Part shown: positions 53,345 through 63,991 of the stretch, piece after piece
Position numbering within the stretch: position 1 is the first letter of the stretch
Layout of the letters: each line of letters opens with the position of its first letter
NCBI GenBank assembly: GCA_030427205.1
Contig: JAUHXC010000046.1
Span: forward strand, 19,773-83,772
DNA from: a bacterium
Lineage (GTDB): Bacteria; Myxococcota_A; Bradymonadia; UBA7976; UBA1532
Direction of reading: 5' to 3'
Length of the DNA: 64,000 nucleotides
The notes under the pieces: generated by a model
The model's database searches: none
What the model saw: only the letters and a program-made list of their open reading frames with translations
Told to the model about the DNA's origin: nothing
Made by a program: the position numbers and the translations under genes

Positions 53345-53725
53345 ATGCAGAAGCCGACCCCCGAAGCCCTGGCCGCGTTCGACAGCGGCTTCCCCACCGA
53401 CGAACGCGCCGAGCGGCGCAAGATGTTCGGCATGCCCGCCGGCTTCGTCAACGGCAACATGTTCTACGGCGTCTTCGCGGAGGGCGTGGTCTTGCGCCTG
53501 CCCGCCGACCGGCTCGCGGCGCTGGGTGGGCAGGACGGCATCGGGCCGTTCGAGCCGATGCCCGGCCGCCCGTGGAAGGAGTACGTGCACGTCGACGCGG
53601 TGATGTGGGGCGATACCGACGCGCTGCGCGGCTGGACCCGCGAGGCGCTGGATCACACCGCCGCGATGCCGCCGAAGGTCAAGAAGCCGCGCAAGCCGCG
53701 CAAGCCGCGCAAGACGAAGAGCTGA
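53345..53725 (+). CDS. TfoX N-terminal domain protein with basic C-terminal tail
   Basis: The 126-residue product is a TfoX/Sxy N-domain (RRKMFGMPAGFVNGNMFYGV; RPWKEYVHVDAVMW) and lacks the TfoX C-domain. Such single-domain proteins are widespread and of unclear function; only the two-domain gammaproteobacterial Sxy is linked to competence. The C-terminus is a Lys/Arg/Pro tail encoded by three perfect 9-bp repeats (53687-53713), which could bind nucleic acid. No good ribosome site precedes the ATG. A DoxX-like gene starts 16 nt downstream with an AGGAGG site, so the two are probably co-transcribed. Confidence 0.8.
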   Translation: MQKPTPEALAAFDSGFPTDERAERRKMFGMPAGFVNGNMFYGVFAEGVVLRLPADRLAALGGQDGIGPFEPMPGRPWKEYVHVDAVMWGDTDALRGWTREALDHTAAMPPKVKKPRKPRKPRKTKS

Positions 53726-53741
53726 GCGCCCAGGAGGCCGT

Positions 53742-54110
53742 ATGCCGACCCGCACCAAAGTCTACTTCGCCCTCACCGTCGTCGTCGCGCTGGCCGTGCT
53801 GGGCAGCGGCTTCGCCAACGTGACGCTGCAGGCCCCCATCGAAGAGTCGATGAAGAGCCTGGGCTATCCGCTCTACTTCCCGCGCATCCTCGGCGTGTGG
53901 AAGATCCTGGCGGCGATCGCCATCCTGGCGCCGGGCTTTCCCCGGCTCAAGGAGTGGGCCTACGCCGGGATCACCTTCAACATGACCGGCGCGGCGCTCA
54001 GCCACCTGGCCGCGGGCGATCCCATCGTCACGGCGCTGCCCCCGCTGGGGATCCTGGCGCTGGCGCTGGCGAGCTGGGCCTTGCGGCCGGACAATCGCCG
54101 GCTGGGGTGA
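53742..54110 (+). CDS. DoxX-like family membrane protein
   Basis: AGGAGG stands 6 nt before the ATG. The 122-residue product has four hydrophobic segments (VYFALTVVVALAVLG; ILGVWKILAAIAIL; AYAGITFNMTGAALSHLA; ALPPLGILALALASWAL) and the YPLYFPRILGVWK signature of the DoxX_2 family, small inner-membrane proteins of poorly defined function. No Cys pair is present. Its last 83 bp overlap, on the opposite strand, the 3' end of the leucine-rich lipoprotein gene, so the two genes are convergent and overlapping. Confidence 0.8.
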   Translation: MPTRTKVYFALTVVVALAVLGSGFANVTLQAPIEESMKSLGYPLYFPRILGVWKILAAIAILAPGFPRLKEWAYAGITFNMTGAALSHLAAGDPIVTALPPLGILALALASWALRPDNRRLG

Positions 54111-54927
54111 CTTCGCCATCGCGGTTCAGACACGTTCGCGGGACGATGCCTCGTCGATCCGGACCGCCCGTCTTGCGGGTTGGATCTGAGATCCGCAGTC
54201 CGGGCCGGGCGGTCTCGAGAGCCCGCCGAACCTCGAGGTCGATCGTGTAGCCCGTCACGGCCAGCTCTCTGAGCCCTGGAAGGTGTCTGGGGTTGGTCAA
54301 CGGCAGGAGTGCTGTCGGGCACCAGCAGCCATCCAGCGAGAGATACCGAAGGGTGGCCAGCCTCCGGCTGGTGATCAGCGTGTGCACCCCTGCATCACCG
54401 GTATCGCGCACGGAGAAGTAGAGCCGAGCGAGCGAATCGGCCGCCCCGCTCGTCACGAGCGCTTTGGCTGTCGAGTCGCCCCCCAAGTGCCCCGACAGGG
54501 TGAGCTCCCGCAGTTCGGCAGCGACAGGGCTTCGAAAGAGCAGCCGTAGCCCTCGATGGTCAAAACCGTCGAAGCCGAATGCCATGACCTCGGGTCGCAG
54601 CGCTTGCGCGGTGCTCAGTGCGCCGAGCCCGACGTTCGTCATCCCCGTGCCGAAGAGCGTCAGACTCTTCACGTCCCCGAGGTGAGGGGACCGTGCGATC
54701 GCGGCGACGCCTTCGTCGCCGATCCGTGTATTGACGAGGTTTATCCTCCGAGTGCCTGCCAATGCGAGCTGGTTGACCAGATGTTCGACTTCGGCTGAGT
54801 TCAGGATACCGCCCTCGCGATAGATGGAGGCGCTTCGTGGCGGCTCGGCCCGAGGCCCTTCGGACTTGCAGGCCCAGAGCAGTGCGAGCCAGGCGAGCAG
54901 GCAACATCTGACGGTGAGAGTTCTCAT
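54028..54927 (-). CDS. Leucine-rich-repeat-like lipoprotein, copy 2 of tandem pair
   Basis: The ATG at 54927 overlaps the stop of the upstream gene (ATGA), with GAGG at suitable distance. The 299-residue product has a lipoprotein signal (LLAWLALLWAC) and an LRR-like solenoid: RIGDEGVAAIARSPHLGDV, LTLFGTGMTNVGLGAL, LRELTLSGHLGGDS, LRYLSLDGCWCPTALLPLT. It ends in a Pro/Ala tail. It is the paralogue of 56344-57264; both keep the GCWCPT and DPTRxTG motifs. Lipidation puts it on a membrane facing the periplasm or surface, while its coupled upstream partner has no signal peptide. A cognate inhibitor or receptor role is possible but is inference from pairing. Confidence 0.82.
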   Translation of the reverse strand: MRTLTVRCCLLAWLALLWACKSEGPRAEPPRSASIYREGGILNSAEVEHLVNQLALAGTRRINLVNTRIGDEGVAAIARSPHLGDVKSLTLFGTGMTNVGLGALSTAQALRPEVMAFGFDGFDHRGLRLLFRSPVAAELRELTLSGHLGGDSTAKALVTSGAADSLARLYFSVRDTGDAGVHTLITSRRLATLRYLSLDGCWCPTALLPLTNPRHLPGLRELAVTGYTIDLEVRRALETARPGLRISDPTRKTGGPDRRGIVPRTCLNRDGEVTPAGDCPAARPSSPAPAPGSPAGAAP

Positions 54928-56213
54928 GTTTGAACCTCGGGGAGAGGGCTGTTGTTCAGGTCAGAGGCCAGTTGCAAGGGGTGTCGGATATGCTGCACGA
55001 ACCAACGTCCGGCGTCTGCGCCGCTCAAGGCGTCGACCTGCCAGTTCATATCATCGTCTACCCCGAGCACCTCACCCGATCCGCCAAGGTGAACGCTGAA
55101 CCGCACTTCGAAGGGTTGGTTGGTGCCGAGTCGGGTGAAGCCATTTCGAGACATACGCTCCCATGATTGGCGTGATGCCGAGAAACGGCCAGGTGCGGTC
55201 GTCATGACAACCTCGATACCATGCGACTCCGCCCCGATCGTACTCTTGACGTCAACCACTCGACCAGGTCGGATATCGCCGAAGGGGCGTCCGCTCAGTG
55301 TCTTGCGAAGGTGCGGATTCAGGCCATCCAGCCTGGCTGTGACGATATCGGTCGCCCGATCTGCTTCCCCTGCGATCTCGATGCGAAGGACTCCAGCGCG
55401 GTCGATCCCCTCGATGTCATCGCTCGCCTCCTCGTTCTGGTGAGCGTTCGAGATCAGGGAGGACCAGCCGATCAGCATCTCGCGGTTCTGGATGGCGATG
55501 GCAGCGTTCGCCGCCTTCTCGTTACTGGCTCTGATGGCGCGCATCTCGGCGATCGAGAAACGCTGCTTCGTGGATGTCCCCGACTCATCGAGGCCGAAGC
55601 TATCACGCGCCGCTGCGCCGGCCTGGGCCATGCTCTGGGCATGCGCGCGGCAGAATGCGCGCAACGCCTGATGGGGATCGCCGTCGGTATCGTCGACAGC
55701 CCACTTCACTGTGCGTGTGAGCGAGTCCTGAATGGCCGTCACGCCGCTGCGAATCACCACGCCGACGATGAGCTGCTCTGCCTCATCGAGCGCATCGATC
55801 AGCGTGGCGGTGACCTGGCCTGCGACGCCGGCAAGGGTCGAGCTCGCAGCGATGCTCACCACCCCTTCCAGCACGCTCTTCCATGCCGGAGGGGGCTCGC
55901 TGTCTTTGGCCCGGTCGAACCAGTCGTGCACAGCCCAGCGCATGGCGTCTATCAAGTCCGAGAACGAGTGTGCAGTTGCGTTCTGCTCGTTCAACCACTG
56001 CCCCGGTTCTTCGAGCGGTTGCTCAACGGCGGCGCACGCATCGTGCTCGCCCTCCTTCTCGGCCTTGTACGCCCGCCACCACGCCCCCAGCGCTTGCCTG
56101 CCCTGCGCCTGCTGGCCCACCGCCAGCTGGCCCCCATCGACCGGGCACTCACCCTGGACCCGGGCGCCCTCATCCACCTGCGTCGCCTTCGGCTTCTGCT
56201 GCACCTCGGCCAT
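54924..56213 (-). CDS. Protein with conserved leader and diverged body, copy 2 (candidate effector/cargo)
   Basis: I chose the ATG at 56213 (MAEVQQKPKATQVD) because the paralogue starts identically, GGGGAGG lies upstream, and the ATG overlaps the previous stop (TGATG). The 429-residue product has no signal peptide. Its first 51 residues match the paralogue at 57261-58547 in 45 positions, including GECPVDGG and ALGAWWRAYKA. The body diverges strongly but keeps FDRAK, a hydrophobic helix region (about 125-165, AASSTLAGVAGQVTATLIDAL), GDPHQALRAFCRA, NREMLIGW, LNPHLRKTLSGRPFG and a C-terminal GADAGRWFVQH. No catalytic motif was recognised. A fixed leader with a variable body, stop-start coupled to a lipoprotein, suggests a cargo or polymorphic effector. 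This is unproven. Confidence 0.8.
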   Translation of the reverse strand: MAEVQQKPKATQVDEGARVQGECPVDGGQLAVGQQAQGRQALGAWWRAYKAEKEGEHDACAAVEQPLEEPGQWLNEQNATAHSFSDLIDAMRWAVHDWFDRAKDSEPPPAWKSVLEGVVSIAASSTLAGVAGQVTATLIDALDEAEQLIVGVVIRSGVTAIQDSLTRTVKWAVDDTDGDPHQALRAFCRAHAQSMAQAGAAARDSFGLDESGTSTKQRFSIAEMRAIRASNEKAANAAIAIQNREMLIGWSSLISNAHQNEEASDDIEGIDRAGVLRIEIAGEADRATDIVTARLDGLNPHLRKTLSGRPFGDIRPGRVVDVKSTIGAESHGIEVVMTTAPGRFSASRQSWERMSRNGFTRLGTNQPFEVRFSVHLGGSGEVLGVDDDMNWQVDALSGADAGRWFVQHIRHPLQLASDLNNSPLPEVQT

Positions 56214-56347
56214 CAGAGCCTCCCCAGGGCGTTCAGCTCGGCCTGACCGGCTTCGAGCAGCAGCTTCGTATCGGTCGCACACCCGCGCTCCGCCGCGGTG
56301 ATCGCTTCACTTTCGGTGTGCCTCTCGGTGCGTATGTCGATCCTCAT
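56213..56347 (-). CDS. 44-residue ORF duplicating the C-terminal tail of the AAA+ ATPase
   Basis: ATG at 56347 overlaps the stop of the lipoprotein gene (ATGA) and has GGAG upstream. Its TGA overlaps the ATG of the next gene (TGATG). The last ~25 residues (AAERGCATDTKLLLEAGQAE followed by LNALGRL) align with the end of the ATPase (AADRGCEIDTKLLLEAGQAE followed by LHAQGRL). The first ~15 residues (MRIDIRTERHTES) differ. It is most simply a leftover of the tandem duplication that copied the ATPase tail with the following gene pair. Its preserved start, frame and coupling allow that it is translated. Confidence 0.55.
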   Translation of the reverse strand: MRIDIRTERHTESEAITAAERGCATDTKLLLEAGQAELNALGRL

Positions 56348-57264
56348 TGTGCAGTCTCCGTGGCGCGGCCGGGCGCCTGTGGGTTGGGCGCTTGCGGGTT
56401 CGGCGCTGTAGCCGGACAGTCGCCGGTTGCGATGATCCTGAAGTCGCGGTCGCGGCAGGCTCGCGCGAGCACGCTGCCGTGATCGGGCTTGCCTGTCTCA
56501 CGGGTCGGATCAGAGACAACGAGCCCAGGGCGCGCGGACTCGATCGCACGGCGGACCGCCGGATCGAGCGTAAAGCCGAACACGTTGAGGTGCCTCAACT
56601 GCGGCAGACTTCGCGCGTCGGTCAGCGGCAGCAACGTCGTCGGACACCAGCAGCCCTGCAGTGTCAGGTGTTCCAGCCGCCCCAACCGCGGGCTGGTGAC
56701 AAGGGCGTGGATATCGTCGTCACTGGCATCGTGAATATCGACGTACAGCGTGCGGAGCCCGTGGGCGAACGGGCTGTCGACGATCGCCCGGCCGATACCG
56801 CTCCCCAGATGACCGGATAGATCCAGGCTCCTGAGCCCGGCGACAACCGGGCTTTGGAACAGCACACGCAGTCCCCGCACATCGAAGCCATCGCGCCCGA
56901 GCGCCAGGTCTTCGAGTCGGAGTGCATGTGCGTTGGCCAGCGCACCGAGTCCGATATTACTCACCCCGGTGTTTCTCAGTCTCATCCGGGTGACATCACT
57001 GATGTGAGGGGAACGCGCCAGAATCGCAACGCCCTCGTCCCCGATTCGCATCTCGTCCACCAGTATCTCGCGAGCCCGTCGCAGCTCGACATTGCTCGCG
57101 AAGGCCTCAACCTGAGCCGGCGTCATTGCGCCATCATCGAGACGAATGGAGATCTTGCGAGGCTCGTCGCGGAGGGGTTCTTCGCTTTGGCAGGCCGGAA
57201 GCATCAGCCCGGCCGTGAGTGACAGCGCGGCCGCGAGAGGCAGAAGGGGGGTGGTCGAAATCAT
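56344..57264 (-). CDS. Leucine-rich-repeat-like lipoprotein, copy 1 of tandem pair
   Basis: The ATG at 57264 overlaps the upstream stop (ATGA), and GGAGG lies before it. The 306-residue product has a lipoprotein signal (AAALSLTAGLMLPAC) and LRR-like units: RIGDEGVAILARSPHISDV, MRLRNTGVSNIGLGAL, LRSLDLSGHLGSG, LEHLTLQGCWCPTTLLPLT, LRHLNVFGFTLD. It carries the conserved DPTRETG and a Pro/Gln/Ala tail. It resembles copy 2 throughout, so LRR divergence has followed that of its partner. It would sit on the periplasmic or outer face of a membrane. Function is unknown. Confidence 0.82.
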   Translation of the reverse strand: MISTTPLLPLAAALSLTAGLMLPACQSEEPLRDEPRKISIRLDDGAMTPAQVEAFASNVELRRAREILVDEMRIGDEGVAILARSPHISDVTRMRLRNTGVSNIGLGALANAHALRLEDLALGRDGFDVRGLRVLFQSPVVAGLRSLDLSGHLGSGIGRAIVDSPFAHGLRTLYVDIHDASDDDIHALVTSPRLGRLEHLTLQGCWCPTTLLPLTDARSLPQLRHLNVFGFTLDPAVRRAIESARPGLVVSDPTRETGKPDHGSVLARACRDRDFRIIATGDCPATAPNPQAPNPQAPGRATETAQ

Positions 57265-58547
57265 GGCTGAACCTCCGGCAGTTGGATCTGAGCCAGATCG
57301 TCGATGAGTATCTGCGGGCGACGAACGTGCTGTACGAACCAGCGCCCGGCGTCGGCGCCGCTGAAGTAGTCGTTGGCCCAGGCCCTGTCATCATCTACCC
57401 AGTAGACCCGGCCAGAGCGTTCGACGAATACGCTGAAGTGAACCCGACCATAGGCGGCCGTTCCGGGCGGCGCAAGGCCTCGATGCTGCAGGGCTGTCCA
57501 GGTCTCGCGTGACACCCCGAAGCCGTTGCTCGAGGTGGAGATCACGAGATCGACGCCCTGCGTGCGACCTGAAGACAGTGGGCCGTCGGGTCGCCGAGCC
57601 GGCCGCACTTCACCGAGCGGCCGGCCGCTCAGGGTCGCGCGGAGACGAGGGTTGAGACCGCTCATCCGGGCCTGGTGTATCAACGTAGCCCGATTGGCTT
57701 CACCACCCACAGTGATTCGGAGGACGCCGTCCGCGTCTATGTCTTCGATGTCCTCGCCTGGAGGGCTGCCCCCGGAATCGCCTGCGAGGAGGGCCGCCCA
57801 GCCGAGCAACATCTCTCGGTCGACGAGTGGTCCAATGGCCCGCCGCAGTTGGTGGTTGGCCCGTTCGATCGCCTGCATCTGCTCGATCGACAGCTTCTGG
57901 CATTCGAAGGTCCCCGAGGACTCGACGCGGAAGGCCTTGCGCGCAGAGATCCCCGATTGCAGCATGATCTCTGTCTGGGCGCGGCAGAAGGCGCGCAAGG
58001 CACCGTGAGGGTCGCCCGCATATTGGTCAACAGCTGCCCTTGAAACGGTGCGGACCAGCCCCTCGGCACTGCTGATGCAGGTGCGCAGGAAGGTCCCGAC
58101 GACCAGATCGGTGGTCGCCCCCGCTTCAGCGAGCAGGTGCGTCGTCAACTGACCCGCCAGGCCCGTCAGCGTCGCGCTCGCGGTTATTCCGACCGCGACC
58201 TCCAGGGCCTGCTGCCAGGTCGGAGGTGGTTCGCCGCCCTTGGCCCGATCGAACCAGTCATTGGCGGCGTCGCTCACGTTTCGCATCAGGTCGCCGAACG
58301 AGGCCGCTGTCTCGCTCTGTTGATTCTGCCACTGCCCTTCGGCTTCATGCGTATGACCGCCCTCGGGGCAGTTGCGCTCGGATCGGGCCCTGTCAGCCTT
58401 GTACGCCCGCCACCACGCTCCCAGCGCTTGCCTGCCCTGCGCCTGCGGGCCCGACGCCAACTGACCCCCATCGACCGGGCACTCACCCTGCACACCGACG
58501 CTGTCATCCACCTGCGTCGCCTTCGGCTTCTGCTGCACCTCGGCCAT
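57261..58547 (-). CDS. Protein with conserved leader and diverged body, copy 1 (candidate effector/cargo)
   Basis: The ATG at 58547 overlaps the ATPase stop (TGATG). The 428-residue product has no signal peptide. The leader (MAEVQQKPKATQVD ... GECPVDGGQLA ... ALGAWWRAYKA) is almost the same as in copy 2. The body is diverged, with a His/Glu-rich patch (PEGGHTHEAEG), NDWFDRAKGGEPPP, a hydrophobic region (about 118-165, VAVGITASATLTGLAGQLTT), DPHGALRAFCRAQ, VDREMLLGWAALL, LNPRLRATLSGRPLGEVRP and GADAGRWFVQHVRRPQ. Its stop overlaps the following lipoprotein start (ATGA), so ATPase, this protein and the lipoprotein are translated in series. I know no family; membrane activity of the hydrophobic region is a guess. 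Confidence 0.8.
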   Translation of the reverse strand: MAEVQQKPKATQVDDSVGVQGECPVDGGQLASGPQAQGRQALGAWWRAYKADRARSERNCPEGGHTHEAEGQWQNQQSETAASFGDLMRNVSDAANDWFDRAKGGEPPPTWQQALEVAVGITASATLTGLAGQLTTHLLAEAGATTDLVVGTFLRTCISSAEGLVRTVSRAAVDQYAGDPHGALRAFCRAQTEIMLQSGISARKAFRVESSGTFECQKLSIEQMQAIERANHQLRRAIGPLVDREMLLGWAALLAGDSGGSPPGEDIEDIDADGVLRITVGGEANRATLIHQARMSGLNPRLRATLSGRPLGEVRPARRPDGPLSSGRTQGVDLVISTSSNGFGVSRETWTALQHRGLAPPGTAAYGRVHFSVFVERSGRVYWVDDDRAWANDYFSGADAGRWFVQHVRRPQILIDDLAQIQLPEVQP

Positions 58548-60412
58548 CAGAGCCGCCCCTGGGCGTGAAGCTCGGCCTGACCGGCTTCGAGCAGCAGCTT
58601 CGTATCGATCTCACAGCCCCGATCCGCCGCGCGGAACGCCGCGCGCACCACCGCGTTCTTGATCAGCGCGCCCGTGAAGCGGAACTTGCGCCCCAGCTTC
58701 GCGGTGTCGACCTCGGCCACCGGCAGCCCGCCGCGTAGCATCTTGCCCCACAGGGCAGCCCGTTGCGTCGCGCCCGGCTCGTCGAAGCGCACCGTGAAGC
58801 GCAGCCGCCGGCGGAACGCCTCGTCGATGCCGCTCTCGATGTTCGTCGCCAGGATCGAGATGCCGTCGAAGGCCTCCATGCGCTGCAGCAGGAAGTTCAC
58901 CGCCATGTTGGCGTGACGATCGTTGCTGCCGCGCACCTCGGTCCGCCGGGCGAACAGGCTGTCGGCCTCGTCGAAGAACAGCATCGCGCCGGCCCGCTCG
59001 GCCTCGTCGAACAGGCGCGCCAGGCCCTTCTCGGTCTCGCCGAGCCACTTGCTGACGACCCGTGAGATGTCGACCCGGTACAGCTCGCGTTCGAGGCTGT
59101 TGGCCAATACCCCGGCGACCATGGTCTTTCCGGTGCCGGGCGGACCCGAGAACAGGCAGGCCAGCCCGCGGCCGTAGGGCAGCAGCCGCTGCAGGCCCCA
59201 GCCTTCGAGCACCTGCCGCCGGCGCCGCGCGTGCAGCTCGATCTCGCGCAGGCCGGCCCGGGCGGCGTCGTCGAGCACCACGTCGTCCCAGCCCAGCGCC
59301 GTCTCGTAGCGATCGGCCAGGGTCGACAAGTTGTGCGGCACATAGCGCCGCAGCGCCGCGTGCAGCGCCGGGATGTCGCCCGGCGGGGTCTGCGCCACCG
59401 TCTCGACGATCGCCGCGCGCCCCAGCGGGAACCGCTGCCCCAGGCTCTCGCTCAGCGGGCCCACATCGGCCACGTCGCGCCAGCGGGAGAGCGCCGCGCG
59501 CCAGCCGCCGACGGCCTCACCGATGGTCGTGCGCGGGGCCTGCACCGTGCGCACCCGTCGCCGGAGCCACGGGGGCAGCTGCTCGGCGGTGGAGACGAGG
59601 AGGGTGACCGCGCGCGTCCGCGCCAGCCAGCGCAGCGGCGTCGCATCCGGCGCTTCGAGGCCGTCCAGATCGAGCACCAGGTGAGCCCCGTTGAGCCGCA
59701 CGATGCGCTCCGCCTCATCGAGCAGGGCCGTCGCGTCATCCCGCGCGCCGAGCAGCGCCGCGTCGATCACCATCAGCCCGCCGTGGGCCGCGGCCAGCGC
59801 CGCGAGCCGGCCGGCGCCGGGATCACCCGTCACCGCGACCATCTGCCCGCCGGGTGGGGTCAACGCCACCTGCGCCGCGTCGTCCCAGGGACAGGGCTCG
59901 ACCGGCGCGCGCAGGGCCGCCGCCAGCCCGGGCGACGGCAGCACCGCCTCTCCGGCCAGCGCGGCGGCGATCTCCGGCGGCACCTCCGCCCGCCGCCCGC
60001 CGATCGGCCCGCTGCCGCGCAGCGCCAACAGGCCGCTCTCGATCAGCCCGCCGGGGCGCCGCGCGAGGCGCAGGCAGCGGTCGCCCTGGCCCGGGCCGTC
60101 GCCGGCCAGATCGCAGAGGAAGCCGAGGGTGATCGCGTCGCCCGTCCGCAGGGCCGTGTATACGTCGTGGATCTGCACCGACAGAGCCGGCGCGGCGGCC
60201 AGCACCAGCAGGCCGCGCTCGTCGGGCCCGAGGTCGAAGCAGCGCCCGACATGGGCCAGTGGCCCGTCGTCGGGCACGGGCGCCGTATCGGCCCTGGCGG
60301 GCGCGGGCGCGTCGAGGAACGCACGAATCGCGGTGAACGGGCCGTCGTGCGCGGCCCGGTCGAGCCAGGCGGAGATGCGGCGCTTCAGCCAGGTGCGGGT
60401 GGTCGGGTTCAT
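58547..60412 (-). CDS. AAA+ ATPase of the contractile-injection-system-associated type (Afp15/Pvc15-like)
   Basis: The ATG at 60412 (MNPTTRTWLKRR) has GAGG upstream and matches a promoter about 60 nt further up; the frame to 60466 is leader. The 621-residue product has an N-terminal helical domain (FDLGPDERGLLVLAAAPALS), a degenerate first P-loop (GDPGAGRL, about 210), and a complete C-terminal AAA+ module: Walker A GPPGTGKT (about 425), ETEKGLARLFDEAE, Walker B MLFFDEADSLFARR, sensor-1 ILATN, and RRRLRFTVRF with the Arg finger region. This architecture is typical of ATPases encoded in extracellular contractile injection clusters, but stand-alone relatives exist and no sheath, tube or baseplate gene is in the window. 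It heads the operon. Possible roles are cargo loading, unfolding or complex remodelling. Confidence 0.85.
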   Translation of the reverse strand: MNPTTRTWLKRRISAWLDRAAHDGPFTAIRAFLDAPAPARADTAPVPDDGPLAHVGRCFDLGPDERGLLVLAAAPALSVQIHDVYTALRTGDAITLGFLCDLAGDGPGQGDRCLRLARRPGGLIESGLLALRGSGPIGGRRAEVPPEIAAALAGEAVLPSPGLAAALRAPVEPCPWDDAAQVALTPPGGQMVAVTGDPGAGRLAALAAAHGGLMVIDAALLGARDDATALLDEAERIVRLNGAHLVLDLDGLEAPDATPLRWLARTRAVTLLVSTAEQLPPWLRRRVRTVQAPRTTIGEAVGGWRAALSRWRDVADVGPLSESLGQRFPLGRAAIVETVAQTPPGDIPALHAALRRYVPHNLSTLADRYETALGWDDVVLDDAARAGLREIELHARRRRQVLEGWGLQRLLPYGRGLACLFSGPPGTGKTMVAGVLANSLERELYRVDISRVVSKWLGETEKGLARLFDEAERAGAMLFFDEADSLFARRTEVRGSNDRHANMAVNFLLQRMEAFDGISILATNIESGIDEAFRRRLRFTVRFDEPGATQRAALWGKMLRGGLPVAEVDTAKLGRKFRFTGALIKNAVVRAAFRAADRGCEIDTKLLLEAGQAELHAQGRL

Positions 60413-60472
60413 GGGGGACCTCTGGTGCAGTCGAGATGTGCCCCCAGAGTAGCGCCACGGCGTCAAAATTTC

Positions 60473-60513
60473 GATTCAAGTTTCTAACGATTCTTGCAGT
60501 CTTTGTCCATCAT
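60473..60513 (-). promoter_or_regulatory. Promoter of the AAA+ operon, copy 1 of a 41-bp conserved element
   Basis: On the minus strand TGGACA, a 17-bp spacer and TAGAAA (-10 at 60486-60481) give a sigma-70-type promoter with the start near 60474, leaving a ~60-nt leader to the ATG at 60412. The whole 41-bp block, including the spacer (AAGACTG..AGAATCG) and the start region (CTTGAATC), recurs at 63951-63991 with 36 matches. It sits in an AT-rich island in otherwise GC-rich DNA. Confidence 0.65.
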
Positions 60514-60610
60514 TCTGAAATAATTCGGGAAATTTTGCCCGATTTTGGTCAGGGTTTTGTTGTTTATGTGAATAATTATGGTTTTTCTGGTTCGGCGGTG
60601 CGCCGCGTGC

Positions 60611-60638
60611 TTGCTCCTGATGTTCGTTTTGTTAGAGT
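60611..60638 (+). promoter_or_regulatory. Promoter of the kinase gene (leaderless)
   Basis: TTGCTC (60611-60616), a 16-bp spacer and TAGAGT (60633-60638) are followed by exactly 6 bp and the ATG at 60645. Initiation would fall at or next to the start codon. Only a weak GGGG precedes the ATG. Confidence 0.5.
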
Positions 60639-60644
60639 TGGGGC

Positions 60645-63911
<3,267 letters not shown>

Positions 63912-63950
63912 CGTGGTTCGAGGGCTGCTGAGATCACATGTCGAGTCAAT

Positions 63951-63991
63951 ATGTTGGGCAAAGACTGTTAGAATCGATAGAAACTTGAATC
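63951..63991 (+). promoter_or_regulatory. Second copy of the 41-bp promoter element, pointing out of the window
   Basis: TGGGCA (63955-63960), a 17-bp spacer and TAGAAA (63978-63983) match the AAA+ operon promoter in sequence and spacing (36 of 41 bp; the inner 33 bp match at 30). It reads rightwards. By analogy its gene should start about 60-75 bp after 63991, just beyond the window. Confidence 0.6.

Larger units (their letters stand above)
54028..58625 (-). repeat. Tandem duplication of [ATPase tail + leader protein + LRR lipoprotein]
   Basis: Two units of about 2.3 kb lie head to tail: about 56344-58625 and 54028-56300. Nucleotide identity is very high across the junction (about 58425-58620 against 56090-56285, covering the ATPase tail and the leader), but low in the rest of both genes. 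A plain duplication should diverge evenly, so the junction has been either strongly constrained or homogenised. Confidence 0.75.

Noticed and set aside
53071..53823. Plus-strand frame running through the fold-back element into the TfoX gene
   Set aside because: It begins inside the inverted repeat and is out of frame with the TfoX and DoxX genes; no domain is visible.
56213..56282. N-terminal extension of copy 2 leader protein (start at 56282)
   Set aside because: The extension has no ribosome site and is out of frame with the ATPase-tail ORF that fills this stretch; the paralogue starts at MAEVQQKPK with the same TGATG junction.
54028..60412. A complete extracellular contractile injection system
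   Set aside because: Only the ATPase type points that way. No sheath, inner tube, baseplate, spike or tail-terminator gene is present in the window.
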